Assembly: GCA_028284415.1 (NCBI GenBank)
Contig: JANQRU010000005.1
Location: 1 to 64,000, forward strand
Origin: Pyrinomonadaceae bacterium
GTDB lineage: Bacteria > Acidobacteriota > Blastocatellia > Pyrinomonadales > Pyrinomonadaceae
Length of the DNA: 64,000 nt
Reading direction: 5' to 3'
Each line of letters starts with the position of its first letter. Positions within the stretch are counted from its first letter, which is position 1. The notes beneath the pieces were generated by a model. That model was not told where the DNA came from. It did not search any database and saw only the letters and a program-made list of their open reading frames with translations. The translations under genes and the position numbers were made by a program. Positions 25,998 through 35,758 of this stretch are shown in pieces.

Positions 25998-27488
25998 TTA
26001 AGCTTTGGGTAATTCTACAATAAAATCTGTTCCAACTCCTTCTTCTGATTCAACTTCTATTTTCCCGTTGTGGTCATCAATTATTTTTTTTGCGATTGCT
26101 AACCCTAAACCGGTTCCTGTTTCTTTTGTTGAAAAATATGGTTGGAATATTTTGTCCAGATTCTCTTCAGGGATTCCATCTCCTGTGTCTTTTACTTCAA
26201 TCTTAACGTAATCTTCCACGGATGAAATTTTAATGTTTAAGTTTCCACCATCTTTTTCCATTGCCTGAGTTGCATTTATAAAAAGATTATTAAAAACCGA
26301 ACGTAATACTTCTGAATCACCTAAAACATTCGGGACATCTTCATTTTCAATAACGCTGATTTTGATGTTTTGTTCTTCGGCTTGCGGTTCAATAATTCGG
26401 AGAGAATCTTCAATTGACTCACGAATATCCAAGGGTTTTAATTCTAGCCTTGTCGGACGCGAATATCTTAAAAAATCAGAAATTTGTTGATTTATGCGAT
26501 CAACTTCGATTTTTAATTGTGAGGTCAGCTTTTCAAAATTTTCTTGTTTTGATTCATCTTCAGGCTTGAATTTTTTTCGTAAATGATCGAGCGAGAGATT
26601 TATGTAATTGAGTGGATTGCGGATCTCGTGAGCAATTGCAGATGCGAGCCTTCCAACTACTGCTGACTTTTCTGCTTCCTGCAATTGTTTTTGCAATTCA
26701 CGCGATTTTTCAAGCTCTTCAGTCATAAAATTAAACTGAGTTGCAAGTTTACCAATCTCATCGCTTCGAGATGCATCTTTTAAGCGAAAATCCAAATCTC
26801 CGGAAGCTACACGTCTTGCTGCCTTTGATAAATTAGCAATCGGACGGGAAAAACGCCAAACCAGAGCAATTGTGATGATCGAGGAAAACAAAAGAATTGC
26901 AAGCAAATAAGCAAGCGGTTGTGAAGCAAGCCTAGCGGATTCTTCCTGCTCGCTATCCAAAATAACAAGAATATGCCAAAGATTTTGGTTAGTTTGAATT
27001 GGTAAAGCATGTGATTCGAGTACATCCGTTTCAGTTAATTCTTTATCCGCATTTGGAAAATTTTCTAAATCCTTGCCTAACTTTTCTTTATTTTCTGCTG
27101 AAAAAGGAGGTATTTTGATCTCTTTTAGCTTTGTATAAACTAAATCACCCTCGTCATCCTCAACCGGTAAATGATCTCCGCTGAGGCTATCCCAAATCTG
27201 CCATTTGTCATCAATGATATAAATTTCTTTGATCTTCTCTCTGGTCTGCTCATTAAAAAATGCTTCACCGTCTTTTTTTACAAAATCTTGCAAGCGATCA
27301 TCTTGCTGTTGCATCCCGTTTGCACCAATTGCAAACCCAGCCAGAAGAGCTTGTGAATGAGTTTCCCGAAGTTCATCATTCTCTTTCTGTGTCCTCAAAT
27401 TTAAATAGTATTGAACACTTAAAGTAGCGACTAAAAGCAAAGCCAAAATTATGAGGAGTCTGCCGCGAAATGTGTTAAAGAAATTCAT
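25998..27488 (-). CDS. membrane sensor histidine kinase (NtrB/ZraS-like)
   Basis: 496 residues from ATG 27488; a TTG at 27560 would only add a non-family extension. A first transmembrane helix (RLLIILALLLVATLSVQYY), then a periplasmic sensor region of about 140 residues, a second helix (LAYLLAILLFSSIITIALVW), HAMP (RPIANLSKAARRVASGDLDFR), the His phosphoacceptor in SAIAHEIRNPLNYINLSLDHL and the ATPase domain (N box NLFINATQAME, G boxes DTGDGIPEE and TGLGLAIAKKI). Partner of the NtrC-type regulator just downstream. The periplasmic signal is unknown. Confidence 0.93.
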   Translation of the reverse strand: MNFFNTFRGRLLIILALLLVATLSVQYYLNLRTQKENDELRETHSQALLAGFAIGANGMQQQDDRLQDFVKKDGEAFFNEQTREKIKEIYIIDDKWQIWDSLSGDHLPVEDDEGDLVYTKLKEIKIPPFSAENKEKLGKDLENFPNADKELTETDVLESHALPIQTNQNLWHILVILDSEQEESARLASQPLAYLLAILLFSSIITIALVWRFSRPIANLSKAARRVASGDLDFRLKDASRSDEIGKLATQFNFMTEELEKSRELQKQLQEAEKSAVVGRLASAIAHEIRNPLNYINLSLDHLRKKFKPEDESKQENFEKLTSQLKIEVDRINQQISDFLRYSRPTRLELKPLDIRESIEDSLRIIEPQAEEQNIKISVIENEDVPNVLGDSEVLRSVFNNLFINATQAMEKDGGNLNIKISSVEDYVKIEVKDTGDGIPEENLDKIFQPYFSTKETGTGLGLAIAKKIIDDHNGKIEVESEEGVGTDFIVELPKA

Positions 27489-27676
27489 ATTGATGTTAGC
27501 GTAGATGGTGATTACGTAAAAACCTTGTCGTTTTCCTGTTTTGAATGTTATAGTTTTCAATAGCCGATAGGCAAACTTTTAATAATCAAATCAATTTTTG
27601 TCCGTTCAAAATACTTAATCTCTTCCCTAAGCTTTCCCCTTGATTATTTAAAAAAACAATCCGAGGTAATTTTTAG

Positions 27677-28939
27677 ATGCAGTTTTTCTATAAATATTCA
27701 TACAAAAAAATAACACTCATAATTATTCTCACGCTACTTACCTTCTCCGCTACATCTTTTGCTAAATACAGACATCATTCCGATAAAGTTCTCCGCCAAC
27801 AAACTGCTAAAAATATAGCGAAAGATGATTTAGAAGGCGAAGATCTGAAAATTCGTAGAGTTGCTGTCAAAGCTCTCGGAACAGCAGCCGGAGCAATTGT
27901 TGTAATGGATGCTCAAACAGGTCGAATCCTGACAATTGTTAATCAAAATTGGGCAATACGTCAGGCTTTCAAACCCTGTTCAGTAATAAAATTAGTAACT
28001 TCAGTTGCAGGCTATAATGAAAATTTAATTCGTTCAAATGGCAACTTAAAAAGAGGAACTTACAGACTCGGATTAGATGATGCTCTGGCTTATTCAAATA
28101 ATTCTTTCTTTCAAAAAGTTGGCACGAACTTGGGAAGTAGAAAGGTAGTCGCTTACGCACGTCGACTAGGGCTTGGCGAAAGAACAGGAATAAATGCCGA
28201 AAATGAAACTACGGGAAGATTACCTTACGGAAACGAAAATTTACGCATATATTCTCATGCTGATGATTATCGCACTTCACCTTTGCAACTAGCTGTAATG
28301 GTATCTGCACTCACAAACGGTGGAAAACTTGTGATTCCCAAAATTCCGCGTACGCGAATCGAAAAGACAAGCTTTAGAGGTTTTTGGAAAAGACAGATTG
28401 GTATTTCACCAACCGTTTTTGAGAGAGTTATTCCGGGAATGGTTGGTGCGGTTAATTATGGAACTGCCAGAAGAATGACAAAATCAGGCATGAATATCGC
28501 GGGCAAAACAGGTTCTTGCATCGCCGATAAAACTTGGGTTGGTTCATTCGCTTCAGTTGCTCCGATTCAAAACCCACGTTATTCCGTCGTAGTCATCACA
28601 AAAGGCAAAAATGCACGTGGGAAATACTCAGCCGCCATCGCCGGAAAAATCTATCAAGCTTTAAAACCGCGTCTTCACCAAAGATTTAATGGTACAGTCG
28701 CACGTAAAACCATTGTTGTAAAATCTTCGCCCAGAGTAATTGTCACAGGCTCTAGTAAGAAGAAAGAGACGCAGAATATCAAAATTAAAGATGATGATGT
28801 AGCCAAAAACAACAAACCTGCCAAAAGAAGTAAATCTATTAAATCCAACAAGAAATCTAAGAAACCTAAAGAACTATTTCCAACCATAATCATTAAAGGA
28901 AAGACCGAAATAGTCCGACCAAGAGTTGTGCAAAGGTAG
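27677..28939 (+). CDS. penicillin-binding transpeptidase-domain protein with basic C-terminal tail
   Basis: 420 residues. Signal or anchor helix at 11-29, then a transpeptidase domain (about 65-345) with all three active-site motifs: SVIK (S102-K105), SNN (S140-N142) and KTG (K277-G279). It lacks the N-terminal dimerisation and linker modules of class B PBPs, so it is much shorter than PBP2 or FtsI. The C-terminal 60 residues are Lys/Ser-rich (KRSKSIKSNKKSKKPKEL). It probably crosslinks or trims peptidoglycan in the periplasm; a beta-lactamase or DD-endopeptidase role cannot be excluded. A strong terminator follows. Confidence 0.82.
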   Translation: MQFFYKYSYKKITLIIILTLLTFSATSFAKYRHHSDKVLRQQTAKNIAKDDLEGEDLKIRRVAVKALGTAAGAIVVMDAQTGRILTIVNQNWAIRQAFKPCSVIKLVTSVAGYNENLIRSNGNLKRGTYRLGLDDALAYSNNSFFQKVGTNLGSRKVVAYARRLGLGERTGINAENETTGRLPYGNENLRIYSHADDYRTSPLQLAVMVSALTNGGKLVIPKIPRTRIEKTSFRGFWKRQIGISPTVFERVIPGMVGAVNYGTARRMTKSGMNIAGKTGSCIADKTWVGSFASVAPIQNPRYSVVVITKGKNARGKYSAAIAGKIYQALKPRLHQRFNGTVARKTIVVKSSPRVIVTGSSKKKETQNIKIKDDDVAKNNKPAKRSKSIKSNKKSKKPKELFPTIIIKGKTEIVRPRVVQR

Positions 28940-28970
28940 TACGATTTTGTGACTTTATTAATAAAACTGA

Positions 28971-29020
28971 GGAAATTCTAAAGAAAATCTAATTTTTTCT
29001 TTAGAATTTCCCTTTCTTTT
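28971..29020 (+). terminator. terminator after the transpeptidase gene
   Basis: Perfect 17-bp stem GGAAATTCTAAAGAAAA / TTTTCTTTAGAATTTCC with a 7-nt loop, then CTTTCTTTTT. Confidence 0.88.
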
Positions 29021-29256
29021 TGATATAATTTTGAATTTGACATAATCGTTAAGATTACGTAATTATTGTGCTTTAATTCTTAACGGCTATTTTAGTCTTC
29101 TTGTGAAAATTCAGATGAATTACGATTTTTTATAGATGAAACTTGCAACTTTTTTTGTATCCATTTCATCTGATTTTCGCATATACAGAAACTGTTTATG
29201 AGTTTCTAAATTCAAACAAAAATGAAAGATTTACGATTGCTTGGAGGGAAATTTTA

Positions 29257-30465
29257 ATGAAGAACTTTTTCAAAGTTTTAACGCTTGGTCTGTTTTTGGC
29301 TGTATTTGCAGCAGTAAATGTAGCACCTACATTTGCTCAAGATCCGGAAGCGGAAAAACAAGCTATTTATAAAAGATACACTGATAACTACGCGGCTAAT
29401 ACAATTGAAGGAAAACAGTTAGCAATTGATGCAGCTAAAGAATACATTCAAAAGTATGAAAATAGCGGACCTGATAAACAAATAGTTGATTATCTGAAAG
29501 GAGCTATTCCAAAACTTCAAGAATGGATTGAAACTGAGAAGAAAAGACAAGCTGATCTTGAAAAAGAAAAACAAAGACAAGCACGGCTTGCAAAATATCA
29601 AGCAGCTTACAAAGCAAAAAATTGGGATCAGTTATTTGTAGCTGGTGCTGACATATTGAAATATGAACCAGAGTTCTTAGACTTAACTCTAGAACTTGCA
29701 GCTGTTGGGTATGAGCAATCTTTTGCTAGTCAAACAGCAAACAAATTTAATGAATATGCCGTACAGTATGCCAAAAAATCCATTGATAAAATGAAATCCG
29801 GTAAAACTTCGGAAACTTATGCCGGATACAAAAACAAGGATTACGCTGATGGTAAGAGTAATGCTCTCGGATGGATGAACTACATGGTTGGCTCAATTAA
29901 GTATTTCAAACAAAATAAAGAGCAAGAAGCACTTCCTTATTTATACAAAGCAACACAATATAATTCAGCTACAAAAAAATTACCGGAAGTTTACAGAGCA
30001 ATAGGTCGTTGGTATCTAAACAAAGTCATCGAAATGGAAAAAGTTCGTGATGACAAAGTAAAAGCTAACGAAGGTGAAGACACTGATGAAACAAAATCCT
30101 TATTAGCACAGAATAAAGGTTATGCAGCTCGTGCAATTGATGCTTACTCGCGTGCTTACAGCTTGGCAAAAGCAAATCCTAAAACCCCTGCAGCATACAA
30201 GGATAATCTCTTCAAAAACATCAAACAGCTTTATGATTTCCGCTACGACGCAGATGAAGCCGCAATGAAAACTGAAGCTAAGATTAATTCTGACGTAGCG
30301 TTAGTTATGAATAAGCCTATGCCGAATCCAACCTCTCCGGTTGATCCGATTGAGAAGCCGAAACCTGCTGTTGAAAGCACAGATTCAACGGATGCAGCTA
30401 CCAACGGTGGTGCTAAAAGAGCTAGAACAGTAAGTTCAAAAACTAATAAGCCTCGCAATCGTTAA
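29257..30465 (+). CDS. exported TPR-like helical protein
   Basis: 402 residues from ATG 29257, chosen because GGAGGG lies 8 nt upstream and a signal peptide follows directly (residues 1-28, ending APTFAQD). The mature protein is helix-rich with TPR-like elements (KQLAIDAAKEYIQKYE, ALPYLYKATQYNS, GYAARAIDAYSRAYSLAK) and a Lys/Gln/Glu-rich coiled segment near residues 95-115. The C-terminus is disordered and basic. No defined family; likely a periplasmic scaffold. Its 235-bp upstream region must hold the promoter; no operon partner. Confidence 0.65.
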   Translation: MKNFFKVLTLGLFLAVFAAVNVAPTFAQDPEAEKQAIYKRYTDNYAANTIEGKQLAIDAAKEYIQKYENSGPDKQIVDYLKGAIPKLQEWIETEKKRQADLEKEKQRQARLAKYQAAYKAKNWDQLFVAGADILKYEPEFLDLTLELAAVGYEQSFASQTANKFNEYAVQYAKKSIDKMKSGKTSETYAGYKNKDYADGKSNALGWMNYMVGSIKYFKQNKEQEALPYLYKATQYNSATKKLPEVYRAIGRWYLNKVIEMEKVRDDKVKANEGEDTDETKSLLAQNKGYAARAIDAYSRAYSLAKANPKTPAAYKDNLFKNIKQLYDFRYDADEAAMKTEAKINSDVALVMNKPMPNPTSPVDPIEKPKPAVESTDSTDAATNGGAKRARTVSSKTNKPRNR

Positions 30466-30501
30466 ATCATAGACGACATCAAGCGATGCTTTGAAAAAAC
30501 T

Positions 30502-30547
30502 AAGAAAGCTGGACGTAATTTTCTTAATCGTTCGGCTTTCTTTTTTA
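30502..30547 (+). terminator. terminator before rnc
   Basis: Stem AAGAAAGC / GCTTTCTT with a 25-nt loop, followed by a run of T, 37 bp after the stop at 30465. Confidence 0.75.
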
Positions 30548-30572
30548 TATTACTTTTTTATAAAATGTTTTA

Positions 30573-31298
30573 GTGCAAAAATCGCTCGCCAAACTCGAAA
30601 AACTTCTCGACTACAAGTTTAGAGATTTAAAATTGCTTGAACGTGCCGTTACGCATCGTTCTTGGGCTTATGAAGAAATAGCCGGAGGGACAGAAGAAGA
30701 GATTCGCAAATTACAAAATGAAACAATGGAGTTCGTTGGAGATTCAGTTTTGGGCTTGGCTGTTGCTGAATACCTTTACGAAAGTAACCCGAATTTAAGC
30801 GAAGGCGATCTGACATTAATGAAACACCACCTTGTCAGCACTGAAACTTTAGCTAAAGTAGCAAAAGAGCTGGGCTTAGGTAATTTTATGCGGGTTGGAA
30901 AAGGTGAAGAAAAAACCGGCGGAAGAAGAAAACAAGCTCTCTTGGCAGATACCCTCGAAGCAATCATTGCAGCGATTTTTTTCGATAGCGGATATATAAA
31001 AGCAAGATATTTTGTAAAAAAGGTTTTGGAAAAAGAGTTAATAAAAGCTACTCCGACAAGTTCTATTGATTACAAAACTCTTTTGCAGGAAACTTTACAG
31101 GCAAACAAACGAGAGGCTCCGACCTATAATGTTTTGAAAACCGAAGGACCTCCGCACAATCGCACATTTCTTGTTGAGGCGGTTTGGGATACGGGAAAAA
31201 CTAAAGGAAAAGGAAGCTCAATCAAATCAGCCGAAATGCAAGCCGCAGATTTGGCTCTAAAAAAAATTGAAAAGGAAACACAGCAACTAAATCAATAA
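30573..31298 (+). CDS. rnc: ribonuclease III
   Basis: 241 residues with a GTG start. The catalytic signature is NETMEFVGDSVLGLAVAEYLY (residues about 48-68, here stated in parts: ETMEFVGDSVLG then LAVAEYL), followed by the acidic second site in LADTLEAIIAAIFFDSGY and a C-terminal double-stranded-RNA-binding domain (DYKTLLQETLQANKREAP, KGKGSSIKSAEMQAADLAL). It cleaves double-stranded RNA in rRNA maturation and mRNA decay. It is 19 bp upstream of lepB, a widespread pairing, so the two form an operon. Confidence 0.95.
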   Translation: MQKSLAKLEKLLDYKFRDLKLLERAVTHRSWAYEEIAGGTEEEIRKLQNETMEFVGDSVLGLAVAEYLYESNPNLSEGDLTLMKHHLVSTETLAKVAKELGLGNFMRVGKGEEKTGGRRKQALLADTLEAIIAAIFFDSGYIKARYFVKKVLEKELIKATPTSSIDYKTLLQETLQANKREAPTYNVLKTEGPPHNRTFLVEAVWDTGKTKGKGSSIKSAEMQAADLALKKIEKETQQLNQ

Positions 31299-31317
31299 AT
31301 CTAACGTATAAAGTTTT

Positions 31318-32169
31318 ATGAGCAAAAAGGATAACTCAAAGAACAAAGATATAAAATCAAAAAAGGTAGCTCCTCCAAAAAATATAATTTTGGAATATTT
31401 TGAATCATTGGTAGTTACATTAATCATGGCTCTATTCGGAATGACATTTGTCATTCAAGCCGTGACAGTTCCCACTGGGTCTATGCAAAATACAATCCTT
31501 GTTGGAGATTACCTACTAGTAAATAAGTTTATCTTTGCACCAAGCGGAAACCCACTTCCGTTTCTGCCACAACGCGAAATAAGACGTGGCGACATAGTAG
31601 TTTTCAAATATCCCGGCTTTAGAAATGATCCCGACAGGGATAAACAACGCGGACTTATTCCCTACCAGATCAATTATGTAAAAAGAGTTATCGCTCTGCC
31701 GGGTGAAAAAGTTGAATTCAAAAACAGTCAAGTTTTTATTAATGACAAACTACTTCCTGAATTTAGAGTAATAGGCAATATGCCAACGAAGGATGGATTA
31801 CCGGATCAGGAATCAGCGTTAGATGTCAAAAAATTTGAGGAACGAAAACCCGATCAAAAATATACTGTTTACTATAACGAACCGACAATCAGAGCTGCTT
31901 TGGATGAAAAAACGCAGGTCACTCGTAGTGATTATGAATTTGCTGTGGAAGGAAAACCAATGATTGTTCCCGAAAATAGTTATTTTGTAATGGGTGACAG
32001 CCGGAATAATAGCGAAGACAGTCGTTATTGGGGGTTTGTACCTAGAGAACTAATCATCGGTCAGGCAATGTTTGTTTATTGGTCTTGTGACAGAGGAGCA
32101 AGTGATGGAAGCTTGCTAGGTTGTATAACTCACCCAAGAATTGACCGAATCGGTACGATGATAAAATAA
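31318..32169 (+). CDS. lepB: signal peptidase I
   Basis: 283 residues. An N-terminal basic segment and one membrane helix (VVTLIMALFGMTFVIQAV) precede the catalytic Ser55 in VPTGSMQNTI and Lys122 in YVKRVIALPGE. The C-terminal signature GDSRNNSEDSRYWGFVP is present. Anchored in the inner membrane with the catalytic domain outside, it removes signal peptides from exported proteins, of which this window encodes many. A middle insertion (about 150-200) is typical for the larger didermal enzymes. Cotranscribed with rnc; terminator follows. Confidence 0.95.
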   Translation: MSKKDNSKNKDIKSKKVAPPKNIILEYFESLVVTLIMALFGMTFVIQAVTVPTGSMQNTILVGDYLLVNKFIFAPSGNPLPFLPQREIRRGDIVVFKYPGFRNDPDRDKQRGLIPYQINYVKRVIALPGEKVEFKNSQVFINDKLLPEFRVIGNMPTKDGLPDQESALDVKKFEERKPDQKYTVYYNEPTIRAALDEKTQVTRSDYEFAVEGKPMIVPENSYFVMGDSRNNSEDSRYWGFVPRELIIGQAMFVYWSCDRGASDGSLLGCITHPRIDRIGTMIK

Positions 32170-32188
32170 TATGTTCGTCAATTTATTT

Positions 32189-32220
32189 TTACCACCTGCT
32201 TAGAGCGGGTGGTAATTTTA
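32189..32220 (+). terminator. terminator of rnc-lepB
   Basis: Stem TTACCACC / GGTGGTAA with an 11-nt loop that can extend by two G-C pairs, then TTTTA, 20 bp after the stop at 32169. Confidence 0.75.
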
Positions 32221-32228
32221 CTTTAAAT

Positions 32229-33122
32229 ATGAATTTTACATTTGATCCTGAAGTTGCTAAAGCTTTGGAAAAAAACTTACCTATCGTAGCACTTGAATCA
32301 ACGGTTATAGCTCATGGACTTCCCCACCCACATAATTTGGAAACTGCTTTAAGTCTAGAAAATATAGTTCGAGAAAATGGAGCAATTCCTGCGACGATAG
32401 CTATCTTTGAAGGTGAGTTCTGTGTTGGATTAAATAACAAGCAAATAGAACGATTAGCTACTGATGAAAATATCAGAAAAATTTCCCGAAGAGATTTATC
32501 AATTGCTGTTGCTAAAAAACTAAACTGTGCAACAACTGTTGCAACAACTATGTTTATTGCTCATCGTGCAGGGATAAAAGTTTTTGCGACGGGTGGAATC
32601 GGAGGGGTGCACAGAGGCTTTTCAGAGGATGTCTCAGCTGATTTACCTGAATTAGCCAATACGCCAATGATTACAGTCTGTTCGGGAGCAAAAATTGTTC
32701 TTGATCTTCCTGCTACGAGAGAGTGGCTTGAAACAAATGGGGTTACGGTTTTGGGATACAAATGCCAAGAACTTCCTGCTTTTTATTCACACAAAAGCAA
32801 TTTATATGTAGATGAAAAAGTTGATTCCGTTGAAGAAATAATTGAAATTGCAAAGGCAAGAGATGATCTGAATCTGCCAAATGCTATTCTTGTAACTGTT
32901 CCCGTTCCAAAAGAATTTGAAATGGGTGACATGCATTTGGACGAAATCTTAGCTGAATCTTTAAGACTTGCAGATAAAAAAGGAATAGAAGGTAAAGAAA
33001 TTACGCCTTTCCTTCTTTCAAAAATGTCCGAATTAAGCCGAGGTGAGACACTTAAAACTAATATAGAATTGCTAAAGAACAATGCTTTTGTTGCTTCAAA
33101 AATAGCCGTTGCGATTAATTGA
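32229..33122 (+). CDS. psuG: pseudouridine-5'-phosphate glycosidase
   Basis: 297 residues, the usual length. Family signatures seen: ALESTVIAHGLPHPHN near the start, CATTVATTMFIAHRAGI, and VFATGGIGGVHRG with the catalytic region, then ATREWLETNGVTVLGY. It cleaves pseudouridine 5'-phosphate to uracil and ribose 5-phosphate. The usual partner kinase psuK is not adjacent. The stop abuts, with no spacer, the end of the convergent gene. Confidence 0.95.
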   Translation: MNFTFDPEVAKALEKNLPIVALESTVIAHGLPHPHNLETALSLENIVRENGAIPATIAIFEGEFCVGLNNKQIERLATDENIRKISRRDLSIAVAKKLNCATTVATTMFIAHRAGIKVFATGGIGGVHRGFSEDVSADLPELANTPMITVCSGAKIVLDLPATREWLETNGVTVLGYKCQELPAFYSHKSNLYVDEKVDSVEEIIEIAKARDDLNLPNAILVTVPVPKEFEMGDMHLDEILAESLRLADKKGIEGKEITPFLLSKMSELSRGETLKTNIELLKNNAFVASKIAVAIN

Positions 33123-33872
33123 TTATTTTTTTCGACTCATTTTTTCCTTCAAGGTTTCAAGCCTACTTTGAGCTTCTTCTGCAAAAGTCGTTTTGGGAAA
33201 TCTACTCATAATTTCAAGCCAAGATTCACCATCGTAATGATAAGATTTTGTGTTTATGTTGAACAAAAAACGAATACCAATCTTTCGGTAGCGGTCGAGA
33301 CTGGAAAAGTTCAAATAAAAACTGTGTAGCGGAGCACCGGAAGCTGCCATTTCGCTACGGTCGAGACTACGTGCGGCTTTTTTGGATATTTTTATAGCTT
33401 CTTCTTCAATTAAATCTCCCATCAATAAAAGAATCGCAGGGCGTAGAGGTGATTTTGGAAAAGTTTTAAGAAAAATTGCGGCTTTATCAATTTGGTCAAA
33501 ACCATCTGATGACTGAACCAATTTTGCTAGCCTCTGGTCGTCATTTTTACGAAAGTTTCCAACGACTGCCTCAGCCTGCACCCAAGCAACAGTGTTGGTT
33601 GATGTTCTAACACGATAAAATAAAACACCGTCACCCTTCTTTTCACCTAACACCAAAACTTCTCTACCCACGCTCATTCGCTGAATTGGTATCGCATAAA
33701 GACTGGGTAATCGCCTCAAAACAGCAAGCCTTCTATCTACAACTATTGCAGGATTACCCTTTTGGTTTGTCTTACTGTTTTTAGAATTTTTACTTGCTCG
33801 CCGACTCTGTGCATCTGCAAAAACAGAAAACGAAATTAGTAAAAGTAAGATTAATAAAAGTGAGCGTTTCAT
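33123..33872 (-). CDS. exported SH3-like protein
   Basis: 249 residues. Signal peptide at 1-21 (ending SVFADAQS), then a basic linker and a bacterial-SH3-like segment (about 45-105: LAVLRRLPSLYAIPIQRMSV, VLVLGEKKGDGVLFYRVRT, VAWVQAEAVVG). The C-terminal 130 residues are helical and TPR-like (FLKTFPKSPLRPAILLLMGDL). SH3b domains often bind cell-wall peptides, so a periplasmic wall-associated role is plausible. Located 57 bp downstream of ruvC in the same direction; the order yebC-ruvC-this gene suggests cotranscription. Confidence 0.65.
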   Translation of the reverse strand: MKRSLLLILLLLISFSVFADAQSRRASKNSKNSKTNQKGNPAIVVDRRLAVLRRLPSLYAIPIQRMSVGREVLVLGEKKGDGVLFYRVRTSTNTVAWVQAEAVVGNFRKNDDQRLAKLVQSSDGFDQIDKAAIFLKTFPKSPLRPAILLLMGDLIEEEAIKISKKAARSLDRSEMAASGAPLHSFYLNFSSLDRYRKIGIRFLFNINTKSYHYDGESWLEIMSRFPKTTFAEEAQSRLETLKEKMSRKK

Positions 33873-33929
33873 AAAATGGAAGACCTCTTAAAATTTTGAT
33901 TTGAGGGCAGATTATATTCGATGCAAACA

Positions 33930-34436
33930 TTAAGTTTTTCGCATTGTTTTTTTAACTTTTTTCTCAACACCAGCGTGATGAAAATGTGTTATGGCAATCG
34001 CTAAAGCATCGGCGGCATCGTGTGGTTCGGGAGTTTTTCTAAGTTTTAGAAGAAGTCTAACCATCTCCTGAACTTGATGTTTTTCGGCATTTCCGTAACC
34101 AACAACTGTTTGCTTAATTAGCTTCGGACTATATTCAGCAATTTCCAGCCCAGCCTTTTCACCAATTAATAAAATAACTCCGCGAACCTGTCCAAGTTTC
34201 AAAGCAACTTTCACATTATGTGCATAAAAAGCTTCTTCAACCGAAATGACATCAGGATTAAATCTTTCTATAACTTCTTCAATCCCGTTATATATTTTCA
34301 GAAGTCGCTTAGAGAAAGCCTGTCTTGGACTAGATTTAACAGTCCCATAAGCAACGCCTTGATACTTCAAACCGCTACCTTCGACAACTCCCCAACCGAG
34401 TGTCTGACTTCCTGGGTCAATTCCTAAGACTTTCAC
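33930..34436 (-). CDS. ruvC: Holliday junction resolvase RuvC
   Basis: 168 residues, GTG start. Seen: KVLGIDPGSQTLGWGVVE with the first catalytic Asp, VISVEEAFYAHNVKVALKLGQ with the second acidic residue, and PHDAADALAIAITH with the last acidic residues. It cleaves four-way junctions during recombination, with RuvAB as partner. RuvA and RuvB genes are not in the window. Just downstream of yebC, the usual order. Confidence 0.96.
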   Translation of the reverse strand: MKVLGIDPGSQTLGWGVVEGSGLKYQGVAYGTVKSSPRQAFSKRLLKIYNGIEEVIERFNPDVISVEEAFYAHNVKVALKLGQVRGVILLIGEKAGLEIAEYSPKLIKQTVVGYGNAEKHQVQEMVRLLLKLRKTPEPHDAADALAIAITHFHHAGVEKKVKKTMRKT

Positions 34437-34481
34437 TTGTGAAATTTACTAAAACTTGGGGTAAAAATCAAAAATTACAAC

Positions 34482-35225
34482 TTACACATTTTCTAATTCA
34501 TTGTCATCAATGTCCGAATTTGTATAGACATTCTGAACATCATCGTGGTCATCAATTGCATCGTATAGTTTGAGCATTGTTTGAGCATCAGTTCCCTCAA
34601 CCTTTACATAAGTTTGAGGAATCATTGAAATTTCTGCCACGTCAGTTTCAACGCCTGCATTTTCAATCGCGGTCTTGACCTCATCGAAACTTTCCTGATC
34701 GGTAAAGATTTCAAAGCTGTCACCATCTTCTTTTAAGTCCTCTGCACCTGCTTCAATGGCTAGTTCAAAAAGTTCATCCTCGCTTTTCTGGTTTTTGTTG
34801 ACAACAATATAACCCTTGCGGTCAAACATATATGCAACCGAACCCGATTCACCTAAATTTCCGCTGTTTTTCGAGAGTAAATGTCGAAGTTCAGCAACAG
34901 TCCTGTTACGGTTATCGGTCATCGTTTCAATGAGAATCGCAACACCGCCCGGTCCATAGGCTTCGTAGGTAATTTCATCGTAGCTAACTCCTTCTAATTC
35001 ACCCGTTCCGCGTTTTATAGCTCTTTCGATATTGTCATTGGGCATATTTGCCGCTTTCGCATCAGAAATCGCTTTGCGTAAACGCGGATTCATATCCGGA
35101 TCGCCGCCGCTATCTCTTGCCGCTACTGTAATTTCCCTGATAAGCCTTGTAAAAATCTTGCCTCGTTTGGCATCTGCCGCACCTTTTTTGTGTTTAATAC
35201 TGTGCCATTTGGAGTGTCCTGACAT
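34482..35225 (-). CDS. yebC: YebC/PmpR family protein
   Basis: 247 residues. The start [20 protein letters not shown] is diagnostic, followed by [19 protein letters not shown] and the conserved [10 protein letters not shown]. The family includes transcription factors (PmpR) and translation activators that help ribosomes through proline stretches (YebC/TACO1). Cytosolic. It sits upstream of ruvC as in many bacteria. Nothing unusual. Confidence 0.95.
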   Translation of the reverse strand: MSGHSKWHSIKHKKGAADAKRGKIFTRLIREITVAARDSGGDPDMNPRLRKAISDAKAANMPNDNIERAIKRGTGELEGVSYDEITYEAYGPGGVAILIETMTDNRNRTVAELRHLLSKNSGNLGESGSVAYMFDRKGYIVVNKNQKSEDELFELAIEAGAEDLKEDGDSFEIFTDQESFDEVKTAIENAGVETDVAEISMIPQTYVKVEGTDAQTMLKLYDAIDDHDDVQNVYTNSDIDDNELENV

Positions 35226-35476
35226 TTCTATAAATTCCTTTTGATAAAATTGTTTAATTTGAAAGTTTGAAATATATCACGCCGAAAATTTGTTTCGCAA
35301 ACCACACTTTTCACAACATCTTCATTTTTTAGTTACATCTTTTTTAATTTACTTTGGTTAGATATTTCTAGTTGAAGTGATTTCAAATGAATAGAAAGGA
35401 TGTTTTTATGTTCATAGCTTTTTACTTAAAGATGTTTTTAGCTTTTGACAACTTTAATTGGTTTGATTGAAACCTG

Positions 35477-35758
35477 TTAGCATAAGTCCAAAATCGTACT
35501 TTTATTTACATCTTTAACTGAGATTGTTTTTAACCTTGAGGTTTCTCCTTTAATCATCTCGATAGAGCCTTTTGGAATTTTCAGATGTTTGGAAAAGAGA
35601 TTTATTAACTCTTTGTTTGCTGCTCCGTCAATCGGTGGCGAGGATAGTTTTACTTTGAGATTTCCGTTATATTCGCCCACAATTTCGCTTTTTGAAGCAC
35701 GAGGAATCACACGAACATCAAAAACCACAGAATCTTCTTTCTCGGTAATCTTTATCAA
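35477..35758 (-). CDS. DUF167 (YggU) family protein
   Basis: 93 residues. The family core VRVIPRASKSEIVGEYNGNLKVKLSSPP plus DGAANKELINLFSKHLKIPKGSIEMIKGETSRLKTI is complete (quoted in pieces: RVIPRASKSE, SSPPIDGAANKELI, KGETSRLK). Function unknown; a small conserved protein commonly linked to yggS and yggT. Its start abuts the end of the yggT gene, so translation is probably coupled. Confidence 0.9.
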   Translation of the reverse strand: MIKITEKEDSVVFDVRVIPRASKSEIVGEYNGNLKVKLSSPPIDGAANKELINLFSKHLKIPKGSIEMIKGETSRLKTISVKDVNKSTILDLC

